Shown: positions 46,319 through 59,500 of the stretch, piece after piece
Numbering within the stretch: the first letter of the stretch is position 1
Layout: each line of letters opens with the position of its first letter
DNA from: Cladobotryum mycophilum
Lineage: Eukaryota; Ascomycota; Sordariomycetes; Hypocreales; Hypocreaceae
DNA: 64,000 nt
Assembly (NCBI GenBank): GCA_036429605.1
Contig: JAVFKD010000016.1
Coordinates: forward strand, 2,852,001-2,916,000
Direction of reading: 5' to 3'
Translations under genes and position numbers: made by a program
The notes under the pieces: generated by a model
What the model was told of the DNA's origin: nothing
Database searches by the model: none
What the model saw: only the letters and a program-made list of their open reading frames with translations

Positions 46319-49300
46319 ATGGCTGACTCTAGAAATACCGAGCCTTCACCAGGCCCTCCGCTCTCTAGAAGAAGGGCGTATGTTTTGATTTGCCAATCCG
46401 CCCTGGAGATGATGCCCTTGACTGACCAGCCTGCATATAGACCGACCATCACCATTGATACAACTGCCGTCAGTGCCAACAACAGCGCCGTCGAGATTCC
46501 CCATGAACCCACACACCAACATCATCAGTCTTCAATGTCTCCAATCTCCCCTCAAGACGACGCGATTAGCCCGGCGACCATGATCGATCCGCCCTTTGGT
46601 TTCTCACAGGGGCATCGACCCGAACTGCGAACCGACACATCCTTCGAAAGCAGGGATAGCCGACCCACGAGCCCTCACAATGTGTCAACGCCCATTGCGT
46701 CGCGCAACGACCGTGCTGGTTTCTTGGTGGTGCCCCCGAATCCTTTACGATCGAGGCAGAATTCTCTCGACTCTGAAGACGCGAACCGTTCCCTGTACTC
46801 GGGCGGCGATACCACAGTAGTAGCCTCAAATTCAACGCAAACGGATAAATACAAGACATCTCCAACTAATGATAAGATAATGAACGAACCGAGCGCTTTG
46901 AAACCCGACGCTGGGACCGAATCCGATTTCGAAGTCGAGAACAACCCCTTCGCATTTGCGCCTGGCCAGCTCAATAAGATGTTTAACCCCAAGAGCCTAT
47001 CGGCATTTTACCAATTGGGTGGTATGCGCGGTTTGGAGAAGGGTTTGCGAACAGACCGAAAGTCTGGTTTGGGCACCGGCGAATCGCGGCTCCAAGGCCA
47101 GGTCACATTTGATGAGGCCACCTCAAAGACGAGCGGCAAGCCGGTAAAAGACATTGCGACACCCGAGACGACCCGAGTAGCGACGAATTCGAGCCAAGCC
47201 AGGGAAAGGGAACACTTCCAGGATCGATATCGTGTATTCAGCGACAACCGACTTCCGGAGAAGAAGGGCAAGAGCCTGCTCGAACTCATGTGGATTACTT
47301 ATAACGATAAAGTTTTGATTCTCCTGTCTATCGCCGCGGCTATCAGCCTTGCTGTTGGTCTGTATCAAACGTTCGGCCAAGAGCATAAGCCTGGTGAGCC
47401 AAAGGTCGAGTGGGTCGAAGGTGTTGCCATTATTGTTGCCATTGTCATCGTCGTCATCGTCGGATCTCTCAACGATTATCAAAAAGAGCGCCAATTCGCA
47501 AAGCTGAATAAGAAGAAGCAAGATCGCAATGTCAAGGTTGTTCGTTCCGGTACTACGATGGAGCTCTCTGTCTACGATATCATGGTTGGTGATGTGGTTC
47601 ACTTGGAGCCCGGCGACTTGGTTCCCGTTGACGGAGTTCTGATTGAAGGCTTTGATGTCAAATGCGACGAATCCCAGACCACGGGAGAGTCTGACATTAT
47701 CAAGAAGCGAGGCGCAGACGAAGTCTTTGAGGCCATTGAGACCCACCAGAACCTCAAAAAGATGGACCCCTTCATCCAATCCGGCGCAAGAATCATGGAG
47801 GGCGTGGGCACCTATATGGCTACATCCACCGGTATCTACTCATCCTACGGCAAGACGCTCATGGCTCTCAACGAAGACCCAGAAATGACACCTCTTCAGG
47901 CCAAGCTCAATGTCATTGCCACCTACATTGCCAAACTCGGTGGTGCTGCTGGTCTCGCCCTGTTCATCGTCTTGTTCATTGAGTTCCTTGTCCGTCTGCC
48001 GAATCTTCAAGCTACCCCCGCCGAAAAGGGTCAAATGTTCCTCAACATCTTTATTGTCGTCGTTACCATCATTGTGGTGGCTGTCCCCGAAGGTCTCCCT
48101 CTGGCTGTCACACTGGCCTTGGCCTTCGCAACTACGCGCATGTTGAGAGATGCCAACTTGGTTCGCCATCTCAAAGCTTGCGAGGTCATGGGCAATGCAA
48201 CCACCATTTGCTCCGACAAGACGGGTACTCTGACACAAAACAAGATGCAAGTTGTCGCAGGAACAGTTGGCACTAGTCACAGATTCGGCGGAAGTCGACC
48301 ATTATTAGAAGACAGTGGAGACGAGACTGAGGACACGCCGATCGAGGACAGCAACATTTCCCCTTCCGAATTCGTCAAGATGCTTAGCGAACCCGTCAAG
48401 GATCTGCTCCTCAAGTCGATTGCTCTAAACTCTACGGCTTTTGAAGGCGACGTCGACGGCGAAAATACATTCATCGGATCAAAGACTGAGACGGCACTTC
48501 TTCTCTTCGCCAGGGCCCATCTGGGCATGGGACCAGTCAGCGAGTTGCGCGAGAACTCCGTTACTCTGCAAGTCATCCCCTTTGACTCTGGCCGCAAGTG
48601 TATGGGCGTCGTTGCCAAACTCCCCAACGGACACGCTAGGCTGTACGTCAAGGGCGCCTCGGAGATTCTGCTTGCCAAATGTACGCAGACTCTTCGTGAT
48701 CCCTCAGCCGACGACTCCGTAGTTCCTATGCGTGAGGAAAATGCGGAGACTATCAACCAACTCATTACTGCGTATGCGACCCGATCTCTCCGAACCATTG
48801 GTATCTGCTACAAGGACTTTGAGTCCTGGCCTCCTCGCGCTCTTCGCCGTCATGATTCGACCAAATCTACCTCGAGCAAGTCGGATGTTGCCTTTGAAGA
48901 CATGTTCTACAACATGACCTTTGTGAGCGTGGTTGGTATTCAGGATCCTCTTCGTGAAGGTGTTCCCGAGGCCGTCAGACTCTGCCAGAAAGCTGGTGTT
49001 GTGGTTCGTATGGTTACTGGTGACAACAAGATTACCGCGCAGGCTATTGCCAGGGAGTGTGGTATTCTGCAGCCCCACAGTGTAGTGATGGAAGGCCCCG
49101 ATTTCCGCAACCTAAGCAAGCTTCAGCAAAACGAGGTCATCCCCAGGTTGCACGTTCTTGCTCGATCCAGCCCCGAAGATAAGCGTATCCTTGTCAAGAG
49201 ACTCAAGGACATGGGCGAGACAGTGGCTGTGACTGGTGATGGTACCAATGACGCGCCTGCTCTCAAGACGGCCGATGTTGGTTTCTCAATGGGTATTGCA

Positions 49301-50659
49301 GGCACAGAAGTGGCCAAGGAGGCTTCAGCCATCATTCTTATGGACGACAACTTTGCCAGTATTGTCAAGGCGCTTAAATGGGGTCGTGCTGTCAACGATG
49401 CTGTCAAGCGTTTCTTGCAATTCCAACTGACTGTCAACATCACCGCTGTCGTGCTTACTTTTGTTACTGCCGTCTCGAGTGAATCTGAGTCTTCGGTCCT
49501 GACGGCCGTTCAGCTTCTCTGGGTCAACTTGATCATGGACACACTGGCTGCTCTCGCATTGGCGACAGACCCTCCTCAGGACAGCGTCTTGGACCGAAAG
49601 CCTGAACCCAAGGGATCCTCTATCATTTCGCCAACTATGTGGAAGATGATCATCGGTCAAGCCATTTACCAGCTCGCAATAACGTTTATGCTTTACTACG
49701 GAGCCGACAAGGTTGTGACTCCTCTTCTTGGATCCAACCTTAGCCCCGAGGATATTCCTAACAAGAAAGATATTGCCACGCTTGTGTTCAATACCTTTGT
49801 GTGGATGCAAATCTTTAACCAATGGAAGTAAGTAACCATGAGACAGAACCCCCCCTTTTAAGCGTAAGACCTACATGTACTAACTAAATGTGCTAGCAAC
49901 CGTCGCTTGGACAACAAGTTCAACATCTTTGAAGGTCTCTTGAAAAACTGGTTCTTCATTAGCATCAGCGCCATTATGTGCGGTGGTCAGGTGCTCATCA
50001 TCTTCGTCGGTGGTGATGCTTTCCAGATTTCCAAGAGGGACCAGACTCCTGTCATGTGGGGCATTGCTCTTGTTCTCGGATTCATCTCCATTCCTATTGG
50101 AGTCATCATTCGTCTGATTCCCGACCGATTCGTCATTGCCCTGGTCCCTGATGTCCTTAAGCGACGAGCAAGCCAGGTTCCTGGCTTGACGGTCACGGAT
50201 GAGGAGATGGACATGTACCCCGAGCCATTGGCTGATGTACGCGACGAACTCAATTTCCTCAGACGCATGAAGGGAGGGCGCCTGAACAACTTGAAGTTTG
50301 CTATCCAGCACCCCAGGGAGATGATTCAGCGATCCAGGAGTCCTTCTCACTCTAGATCCAACTCGGTGAATGCGTCGGATACACCGGGCAGGGAGGACAG
50401 CTTCCCTCGAACACCCACACCGATATCACGACAGCGTACCAAATCAAACCGGTCACGATCCAACTCGGCCCTTGGGGCGCCGACGGTCATGGCTGGTATT
50501 GTGGCTGCCGGAGTGGCTGCGGGGTGGTCACCAGTTGGTCGACCATCAGCGGATGAACTGGCGGCCACGTTACAAGCACAACATCATCAACAACCACAAC
50601 CACCAAGGACAGGGGAGGAATCAGGTAATGGGGAACAAAATAGCGAGTCACAGAGATAA
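46319..50659 (+). CDS. PMC1: P-type IIB Ca2+-transporting ATPase (PMC1-like, vacuolar)
   Basis: Exon 1 is 46319-49827 and exon 2 is 49897-50659, with a 69-nt intron; 1423 residues. The start MADSRNTEPSPG is the first ATG. A long Ser/Pro-rich cytosolic N-terminus of about 310 residues leads into M1. The catalytic parts are TGES in the actuator domain, PEGLPLAVTLALAF in M4 (E591 is the Ca2+ ligand), the phosphorylated Asp D633 in CSDKTGTLTQNK, the nucleotide-binding KGASE, and the hinge TGDGTNDAPALK at about 972-983. A hydrophobic C-terminal block with LLWVNLIMDTLAALALATD completes M5-M10. The C-terminal tail of about 160 residues has no clear calmodulin site. This enzyme pumps Ca2+ from cytosol into the vacuole in exchange for protons and is a calcineurin target in yeast. 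No indel is needed, unlike several neighbours. Confidence 0.95.
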
Positions 50660-52148
50660 GGCGTAAACGGGAAGGAAGGGGACTGTATTTATGGGATTCC
50701 CCTTTGTTTTGTTATTTTTTTTGGTTTGCTTTGTTACGTTTGTCTTTTTCCAGGTTACCTAGAGTTGTGAATATTGATAAAGACGACAGATTCATGCACG
50801 TGCACAATAGCGTGATTGCAATATGATTCTTGAGTTGATGCCTTGTTTGCACGATGATGTGCTTATGATAGTTTCGAACATAATAAGCAGCAGGCATGAC
50901 AGGTCCGGAGATGGCCGGAGAGTTGGCTTTGCTTATGGGTTTAGTCTACCTTGGTAGTCTGTCGTGGCATGTAGTAGCAAAGACAAGGCATCCTCGGCAT
51001 TCACCCCAGAATAGAGTTGTTCGGAGAGGAGGAATAAGAAAGAAAAAAAAAGGGCTTAATCGGGGCGGGTTGGGCTATCATGGCAGTGCATGGGTTAGTT
51101 CATTTTTGGGGTGACAATCAGGTTACGGACTATTGTGTGGTTTTGATTCAGCCATGTGGGTGTGTGCATTTGTTTGTTTTTGTTGTTTAAAACATATTGA
51201 GGCGTTCTTGGGAGTTCTGGCTTGGTCAAGCTTGTCTAACTTGGTAAGGCTGTTTGTGTTTTTAAGCCGCAGGAGTTGGAAGGAGGATTACATGTTGCTG
51301 CTGGGCCGGTGATGATGGTTACGATGATGGTACAGGTAGGCTGCATGATATAAATGCACATTTTTAGTCTGTACATGCTGTGGAAGGCATCTCGGCGGAT
51401 GTGGGGCGGGGAGAAAAGGTGTTGAGTGTCAATGGAGTGAGGGTACAGAGTATTCCGTATATTGTTGTGCTTTGTTCTTGACCGAAGAAAAAAGAAGAAG
51501 AAAATGTATAGATGGAGATGGAGATGGTGATGGAGATGGATTATCTGGAACCATGTCATGTTATGGCATCATTTTTAGAGCCAAGTCTGTCTACGTGTCA
51601 GGTCTCCCGCCTTGTAGCTCATCCATGTAGGTTGGACTGGATTGTGATGATGTGCAGATTACACACTATCCATCTAATACTGTGTGATGATGAAACCGGG
51701 GGGCTGAAATTCAATGCCCAACGAGAGAAAACTAAAGATGCCTAGAAGATGACCAAAAAATTCACAACATGGATGGATGGAGGGACGGAAATGTGGTGAT
51801 CCAGTTGTTGCGTTGTTTTGTTATTTTGTCTTGTTATTACATTCTCTGTAGAATATTTAGCTATATTCTTGTGTTTCGATTGGAGATGGAAGCGTCCGAG
51901 GTCTCATGGCTGGTGTTGTTCAACAAGTAGGTATAGTATAGCATAGTGCTGCTACTACTATTATTTCTTCATCCCCGACAGACACATGATGCTATTTCTT
52001 ATCCTTGTCATTATTAGTTGCGGTAAAAAAATAAAAAATAAAAAAACTTGAGACTTGGTGTTGGGTTGGTTGGGTCTTGGAGGAGAACATTTACTCCATA
52101 CTGTATCAAAAGATACTGTGTAGTCTGCCTCTCGCGTATTGCGTCCCC

Positions 52149-52178
52149 ATGTATGTATGTATGTATGTATGTATGTAT
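52149..52178. repeat. GTAT tetranucleotide microsatellite
   Basis: Seven or so GTAT units in intergenic DNA. Confidence 0.9.
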
Positions 52179-53508
52179 TAGTCCATGTATCTTCCTTGTT
52201 GAAAATGGGGTTTTAGCTTGGTTGGGCCAGGCCAACATTTTTTCTCACCTGTTCACTTAATCTACTACCTTGGGTATCTTACATTGATTTGAATATCTCA
52301 TCCACCGTAATAGCGTGAGAATGTGCGATTTTAGGCAGAGATGATTCTTTATGCTTCCACATGGCAGCACACAAACTAATCGCCGCCGTGATTACTTTTT
52401 TTGTTTTTTTGGCCTGATGCCCAAGTAACGTTGTCTGTCGTATAAACCTGAATGCTACCACCACCATTTAGTTATCATCACCAACCCTACAAACAAATTA
52501 TTTCTTTAGTATTAGTATTCGTATTAGTATTAGTAGTATTATTGTTTTCTTCTTCTTGTACTCCCTTGGACTGCGACTGGTTTGGAAATGAAAGCACCTT
52601 TATTATTATTATTTAATTGCTCTCTTGCTCTTTCCCCCCTCCATGCCTTGTATTGAGTGACTGATTGATTGATTGATTTTCCTTGGCTCTTCCTTCCTCA
52701 TTATTGCCCCCCTTTCTTCCTTCCAGCTAAATTAAATCTTTACTTCTTTCCTTTTTTAATTTTTTCTGGCCATCAACATCAACATCAGCATCAGCATCGA
52801 CATCGACGTTGATACTTTTCTTCTTCTTTTCCTTCTTCTTCTTCGTCTTTTCTTCCTTCTCCAACTCTTTGCCAAAACTGAACTTGCCTTGTCTTGTCCA
52901 GAAAATCGAAGAGAAAATCAAGGGGCCTCGTTTACATAATAATTAATCTCTGACACGACGACGACACACGGTCTTATCTCTATCTTAGTCACTAGAGTCA
53001 TCGTCTGAGAAGCGCTTCGCGCCGCACATGCCCGCTCATTCACTCATACACTCATACACTCACACTCACGCTGCCGCCTCCATCACCAGCCAACTGAGAC
53101 AAGAAAGGACAGAACAGGACAACTAGAGTTCTAATTCTAGTCCACTCACCCCCCAGTCCTAGTCTCAGTTCCAGTCCTGCCTGGTCCCTCTTTTTGCCTC
53201 TTCATCACACTCACTCACTCACAGTCGCACTCACACTCACTCTCATCCACACACCTCACCTCACCTCTCACGCCTTTCTCTCACACCCGACTCCCGGTTT
53301 CAACGCGTGGCAACTCTGCACTTGTTATTAAAACCCGACGGAACACTTGGAGACTTTGAAACTTTTTACTCTTTTCTTTAACCGCTTGCTACTTTTTATT
53401 TATTCATTTCTTCCTTTCGACGCTTTTCTCTCCATCTTCAAGCGCTTTCTTTTCTTTTCTTCTCTCTCCGAGACACTGTATTTTGCTTTCGCATCTTTCT
53501 CGCGATTG

Positions 53509-53531
53509 CTACTACTACTACTACTACTACT
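53509..53531. repeat. CTA trinucleotide repeat in the probable 5' leader
   Basis: About eight CTA units, 83 bp before the start codon of the Sir2-type gene. Confidence 0.85.
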
Positions 53532-53613
53532 GCTACGACTACTATCATCACCTTGATTCGGGCGACAACCCAAAAAGAAGGAAAGAAAAGAAAAGAAAAA
53601 AAAACAAGTCCAA

Positions 53614-55439
53614 ATGAAGCGAACGGCTGGAAAAGGCGTTACTCTTACAAAACGCAAGGCTCAGGCCGATGCGTTTGATCATCTCCCTGATAACCCGACA
53701 CCCGAGGAACTCAAAGAAGCTGCCGTCAACGTTTCCCTGGCTGAGCTGGAAGAGAGAGTTGCCGACGTGCGCGACTCATGGGAGACGGATTCACTCTTTG
53801 AGGATGCCATCGAGGAACTGACGGAGGATAATGGCGTCCAAACAGGAAGTAAGTTTTGCGCGAAAAAAAAATCTTTGAATCTCCAGAATTCTTCTTCTTC
53901 TTTTCTTTTGTGTGGTGTTTCTGTTTTTTTTTTTACGTTGGCAGGGAGTTTGTGCCGACTTGGCCTCTCTGTCTGTCTCCCTTCTATTATTATTATTACT
54001 ATTATGTGAGCGTGGCCACACATACGCGCACACCAACCACCACTCAGCCAAGATGGCCGTCCAAAACTCAAAATCATGCCACGCTTTCTGATTCATGGCT
54101 CTCATCATAAAATATCGAGTCATTTCATCTGCCTTTTTACCAAAACAAAAAATGACCTTGATCCCGCTAGTCATGATGTTATGCTTACAATTTCTCCTAT
54201 AGATGCAGACACTTGCACCCCAGAAGAGGCGTGCCGATTGCGTAGGGAACTGCGAGAGCAGGGTCCCGCTGTCTTTTGCCAACGCACTGTTGATGCCGGT
54301 CGCTACACCGCCAAGAAGCTTCTCAGCGCCTTTGGAATCAAACCTCCAGCCTTTCTCGAGGGTGAGCCCGATGATGCCTACTTCAGCCTGCTCTCCCTGG
54401 CAATTACCAGGAGCTCTCCAAACGCGCCAAGTTGGCCCGGTACAACACTGTCAACGATGCCGTGGAGCTCATCAACAAGTGCAAAAACATCATCGTCATC
54501 ACTGGCGCCGGCATATCGACTTCTCTGGGCATTCCCGACTTCCGTTCCAAGGGCACCGGTTTGTACTCCAAGTTGGAGCATTTGGGCCTCAATGACCCAC
54601 AGGAGGTGTTTGACATTGACGTGTTCAAACAAGACCCAACCATCTTCTACTCGGTGGCCAAGGACATTATTCCCTCTACTGAGCGCTACACACCGACTCA
54701 CAAATTCCTTGCCATGCTCCATCAGCGAGGCAAGCTTCTTACAAACTACTCACAGAATATTGACAACCTCGAGGTAAAGGCGGGCTTGCCAAAGGATAAG
54801 CTCATTCAGTGCCACGGCTCTTTCGGCACTGCTACCTGTGTGCAGTGTGGATACCAGATTCAAGGAGAAAAGATCTTCCCCGAGATCAAGGCCGGCAAAA
54901 TTCCAAAGTGCACCAAATGCGTTCAGTCACTCCGTCCCCCAGCCGTGAAACGTAAGCGTTCTGCTGGCGCCGAGAAGAAGCGAAGGCGTTGGTCCCAAGA
55001 TAGCTCAGACGATGAATCGGAATACGATATTCCTTCCGCTGGTGTCATGAAGCCGGATATTACCTTTTTCGGCGAGGCTCTTCCAGATGAGTTCTCCAGA
55101 CGCCTTACCGAAAACGATCGCGACAAGGTCGATCTGGTTGTCGTGATAGGCACGTCGCTCAAGGTGACGCCCGTTTCCGAGATTGTTAGCTGGCTGCCAC
55201 CACACATTCCTCAGATTTACGTTTCCCGCCAGTCTGTCACTCACATTAACTTTGATATTGACCTGCTTGGAGATTGCGACGTTGTCGTGACAGAGCTCTG
55301 CCGGCGGCTGAAGTGGCCTTTTGTTCACGAGATGGTCCCTCCGAACCAAAAGGTGGACGTGCAAACCGAGGAGGGCTACAAGAGCCGGCACGTTTTTACT
55401 GTCCGAGAACCAGCCAAGAAGGAAGCCAAGAAGGATTAG
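53614..55439 (+). CDS. SIR2: NAD-dependent histone deacetylase, Sir2/Hst1 type (one apparent indel)
   Basis: Exon 1 is 53614-53848 and exon 2 is 54203-55439; corrected length is 490 residues. The intron of 354 nt is long for this genome. An N-terminal Sir2/Hst1-type region (EGEPDDAYFSLLSLAITR) precedes the sirtuin core. Core elements are GAGIS at 180-184, IPDFRS, YSQNIDNLE, and the catalytic His H283 in QCHGSFGTATC. The zinc ligands are C291, C294, C315 and C318, followed by KPDITFFGE and VVIGTSLKV. A basic insert (KRKRSAGAEKKRRRW) after the zinc module may act as a nuclear signal. The product would deacetylate histone tails for silencing or repression. As given the frame breaks at 54410-54411; GGG instead of GG restores TRELSKRAKL and joins the two halves. 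Confidence 0.93.
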
Positions 55440-56539
55440 ATGACACACTCAACCTAACGAGGAGACTTCACCCCTCTTGTTCAACACTTGAGATGTAACG
55501 ACTGTTATGAAATTACCGGCGCAGGGTCATGATTTGTTTTAATTTCCAGACAGACCTGATAATTCGGTACGGGATGGGAGAAGAGAGCCAAGGATCAAGG
55601 CATGGGGTCTGGCGCATGGGATTTGGGATCTACTTGTCTTTTTTCAATGCTGTTTGACAGCTTGTACGGTTTTCAGAGTGGCTTTTCCTTGATTTGTCTA
55701 ATGATGCTCAGAGAAGCAATGGTAGACTGCGATAATACTAGAGTATAAGGGGACCGGGGGTTAGAATGCAGATTTCATGGATATATTTTCTCTGTTCTAC
55801 TGTCTCATTGCAAGGTGGTTCATATCTACTCATGCCACTTGAACCCGAGGGGCGTGTATTCTGAAAAAAGGTCCTGCAGCTCGACCACGTGTAAGGCATG
55901 TAGAATGACGGCCCATCTCACCGGCAATACAATGAAACATTATATGTGGGTTAAAATCTTACAGGCAGCCTAAGACGACGCCCGCTCATTTGCGATTTTG
56001 CTCATGGGCCAGAGACTCTATCTCTGTCCGCCCTCTCTCCCCGCCCTTTCTTTGTTATCGTCGTGAACACTTGGAATCATAATCTCCGTTCCCGGTTCCT
56101 AAAGGATTCCAGATAGTCTCTCTCTCCTGTTGGATGAATACCATGATGATTATAGCGGCCATGGTCACATGTCAGCGATTTTTTTTTGGTCGAGACTTGA
56201 GCTAGGGAAACGAATTGAATAGAGTTTTGATATGTTCTCCTTCGATTGCGTGTACATTATTTGTTTTTGTTCAAGGGATGTGAGGGGCGGAGATGAGAGT
56301 TCCATGGATTGTTTTTTTTTTTTTTTTCATTTTCATTTTCATTACTTTTACTTCAAATGTCCTTCGTTATCGCTCATGTCTATTTCTGCAAAAAAAAAAA
56401 GTTATACGCTGAATATCCATGTACAGGTTTTTTTTTAGCCTACCAGAGAATTACCCCATCCATACTTTTTGTCCCTTGCCAGAAAAAACGCCGTTACCTG
56501 ACTTTCCCCTCTCCCTCTTGTACAATGAGTTTGCCCTTT
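55440..56539. other. Convergent intergenic region
   Basis: 1.1 kb between the 3' ends of the Sir2-type and Scy1 genes. Contains T-runs (near 56178 and 56311), AT-rich probable terminator sequence and a short ATTTTC repeat near 56328. I see no gene. Confidence 0.6.
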
Positions 56540-59500
56540 TTAAATCAAACTCTCGTACTTGTCTAGTCCGGACTTTGATTGTGGCTGACTTGGTAGAGGA
56601 CTGCTCTGTTGTCCCATGCCCATGCCCACGCCTATTCCCATGCCCATCCCTACTCCCATTCCCGTAGTTGGGCTACTTACGCCTCCAAGTCCCATTGGTC
56701 GCTGCTGAGGTATAGAGGGCGTAGAGTTCCAAACATTTACCTGCGGTGTCATGGTTGTCATCTGGGGCGGGGGAGCGAGGCTGAAGCCTGATACACCAGG
56801 AATAGCAGGAGTAGTACCCATCATACCGCCCGGCGGAGGAGCCAACGAAAAGGATGAACCGGGAGAGTTTGCCATGGTAGGTCTTTGACTCCCAAGGGAA
56901 TTCAGCGACAAGGTGGACATTTGCGATGTCATGCTACTGCTACCGAGACCAGAGCCTTGTGTGCCAAAGCCCGAGTAGTTGGAAGCCGCGGGAGGAGGGG
57001 TGAAGCTCTTTGAAGCCGTATTTGCCGCGGCAGATGACCAGTTGAGAGATGAAGAAGAAGAGACGTTCCGTTGGGGCGTGGGCTGAAAGCTAGACTGAGC
57101 AGGCTGTAGGGGCTGGCTAAACTGCGTCGAAGCTGGCGTCATTGTCTCGAAACGACCAAGATCCGGGGTAACCGTCCGGAATGAGGGCTGTTGGGATATG
57201 CTGCTGATGGGTTTAGGAGGAGGCGCTGTTGGGGTCTGAGTGGACCAAGAGAACGATGGAGTCTGTGGTGTGCTGCTTGCGGATCGAGCCGTCGTAGTTG
57301 AAGCATTAGGCGTCTCGTCCCAGCTCGGGGCATTGCCATTGCTCGCGGAACTTCGACCGCCCGTTTTACCCTTGACCAAAGCTTCAAAGTCATCCTCATT
57401 GCCGCCATTCGCATCAAATGCCGTGCCCGTAACACCCCCAAAGGCAAGAAAGTCGTCATTCGGCGCAGCCGTAGACGAACCCGATGTCCCGGCCAACTCC
57501 TGCAGCTTCTTTGTCTGTTCCTCCTCAACTCGTCTCGACAGGGCCCTTATCAGCTCCATGAAAGCCTGGAATTGCTTCAGATTGAGGAGCGGGCCCAGAC
57601 TCATAGACCAGAGTATGGGGAGAATGTCCATGGCCACAAAGTCTGCATCAGCCGTTTCGCCGATAATGTACATTAAATCGCGAGCGGCCATCATGACTGC
57701 GGGCTCCTTGGTCTTGATTCCCTTGACCAGGGGCACGATTTTCTCTTGCATCGTGTATTTATCCAGCGCGCTGGATGACGAGGACTTTTTATTCTCCGCA
57801 ACGAGCCCGCTGAGGCCGCCGTCGTCCACGCTGGAGACATTGGAGCCGCCACAGAGCACCACAAAGGCCTGGAGGCCGCGGACTTTAATTGCTAGACTGC
57901 TTGTTCTGCTAAACACTGCGGCGACCACTGGGAAGAGCTCGTTCTTGATAGTGCTAAAGTCAAGAACCGGCAGTACTACAGGGAAACTCCTTAGGCCTGC
58001 GTCTACAATGGATGGAGTTGGACACTCAATTGCTGCTACAATGACGGGCAGAATGTCTGGAATTCCGATTAGCTACCGTCAAACTTCCTTCGTAGATGTA
58101 ACATACCGTCTTTGAACTCTTTGCCATTGCAATTATCCGCAACAACGGATATTTGCTCAAGGAAAACCATTAACCCTGCATCTCTGGCCGGGTCCTTCTC
58201 CTGACTCTGTTTTGCATTCTCCACAAACACAGTCTTTAGAGCCGGCCGTATCTTTTCTCCAAATGCCCGCCGAGCAGAAGGTAATAGGCTAACAATCTTG
58301 AAGACGTTTTGCAGGATTAAAGAAAGAAGATCCTTGTCCTTCATCTCGTCTAATAGCGCTGGTAGCAACTTCTTTTCCATAACCGATTTGGGAAAAGACG
58401 GAAGCACCTTGACGAGACCACGGAGAAATTGGGACTTTTCATTCGGCGTCTTTGCAGGAAACGTGTCGAGGAACCTGATGGTAGAGACAAGAACATTGTC
58501 AAAATACTCGCTCGCCTGAAACTCCTTGGCTGTCATTCTCTGGGCGGGTCGTCTCGTGATGAGTTTTGGTAGAACATGGCTAGCAAGATCCTTGGGCAAG
58601 GGCCGAGATGAGAGGAAGTTATTAGACGTGGTGGGGACTGTCGAAGATGAGGAAAATGCTCTCTTATATGTTGAGACGCTGCCATGACATTCTATGGGTG
58701 ATTGATGGGGAGAATTATACAATGCGACGGATAATATGCCGAGCGAGAACATGTCAGCCGAGGGGGTCAAGTTGTTGTCCATGACAAAGTCCGGAGAGGT
58801 GTAGTCGAGATTTAGCTGGACAAACTTGGGTAGTCTAGGGTCCAGGTTAAGAACCTCGGAGAGACTGATGCCCTGTATCGAAGTTGGCTTGGTAGACCCT
58901 TCTGCGGGGCTGCAAAAGGCAAGACCACTGATTTTCCAGTCAGACTGTCGCAAAGTTAGTCGCATGAACATCCATCATGGGCGCCGTTTGGTATAGACGT
59001 GCCTTTGCATTGATGAGAACAGCATCCGGCGTCAAGTTTCCATGCACCAGCCCTGCATTCTCATGAAGAAACTCGAGCGCCTTGCTAATTTGCAAAAGTC
59101 CCTTTTGAATCTCGAGCTCGTCAATCTCAATCTCTCTTCTCCTGCGCACGCCGTCTGAGTCTTCGGTAACATAGCGACTCGACCGGCCTCCAGCTCTTTC
59201 TTGATCATCCTTCTCTTGTAACAAGCCAGACAGCGACGCAGTGACTGCCTCTGTGACGAATTGTAAACCGCCGCCTCTTGTGTCCTCCACTGGCTCGACC
59301 AGTTCTAGGATGCTTGGATGTCTGAGCTTGGCCAAACTAGAAGCCTCTTTTTCAACCGCTCCACAACCTCTTCCACGCTGCGCTTGAACGAGGAAGCCCC
59401 GGATCTTCCAACAGAGGTTCCCTGCGGCTCGAGCGACTTCTTTTCAAAGACAAAGACACTGTACGTCTTGCCGGTGGACTTCTTCTTGGCATCGTATATC

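Larger units (their letters stand above)
50660..53613. other. Intergenic region upstream of the Sir2-type gene
   Basis: Holds a GTAT microsatellite (52149-52178), T-rich and C/T-rich tracts, CACTCA repeats near 53035-53070 and 53200-53250, and a CTA repeat (53509-53531) about 80 bp before the start of the next gene. An ACGCGT is at 53303-53308. The right 600 bp are pyrimidine-rich and probably leader. I see no gene. Confidence 0.55.
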
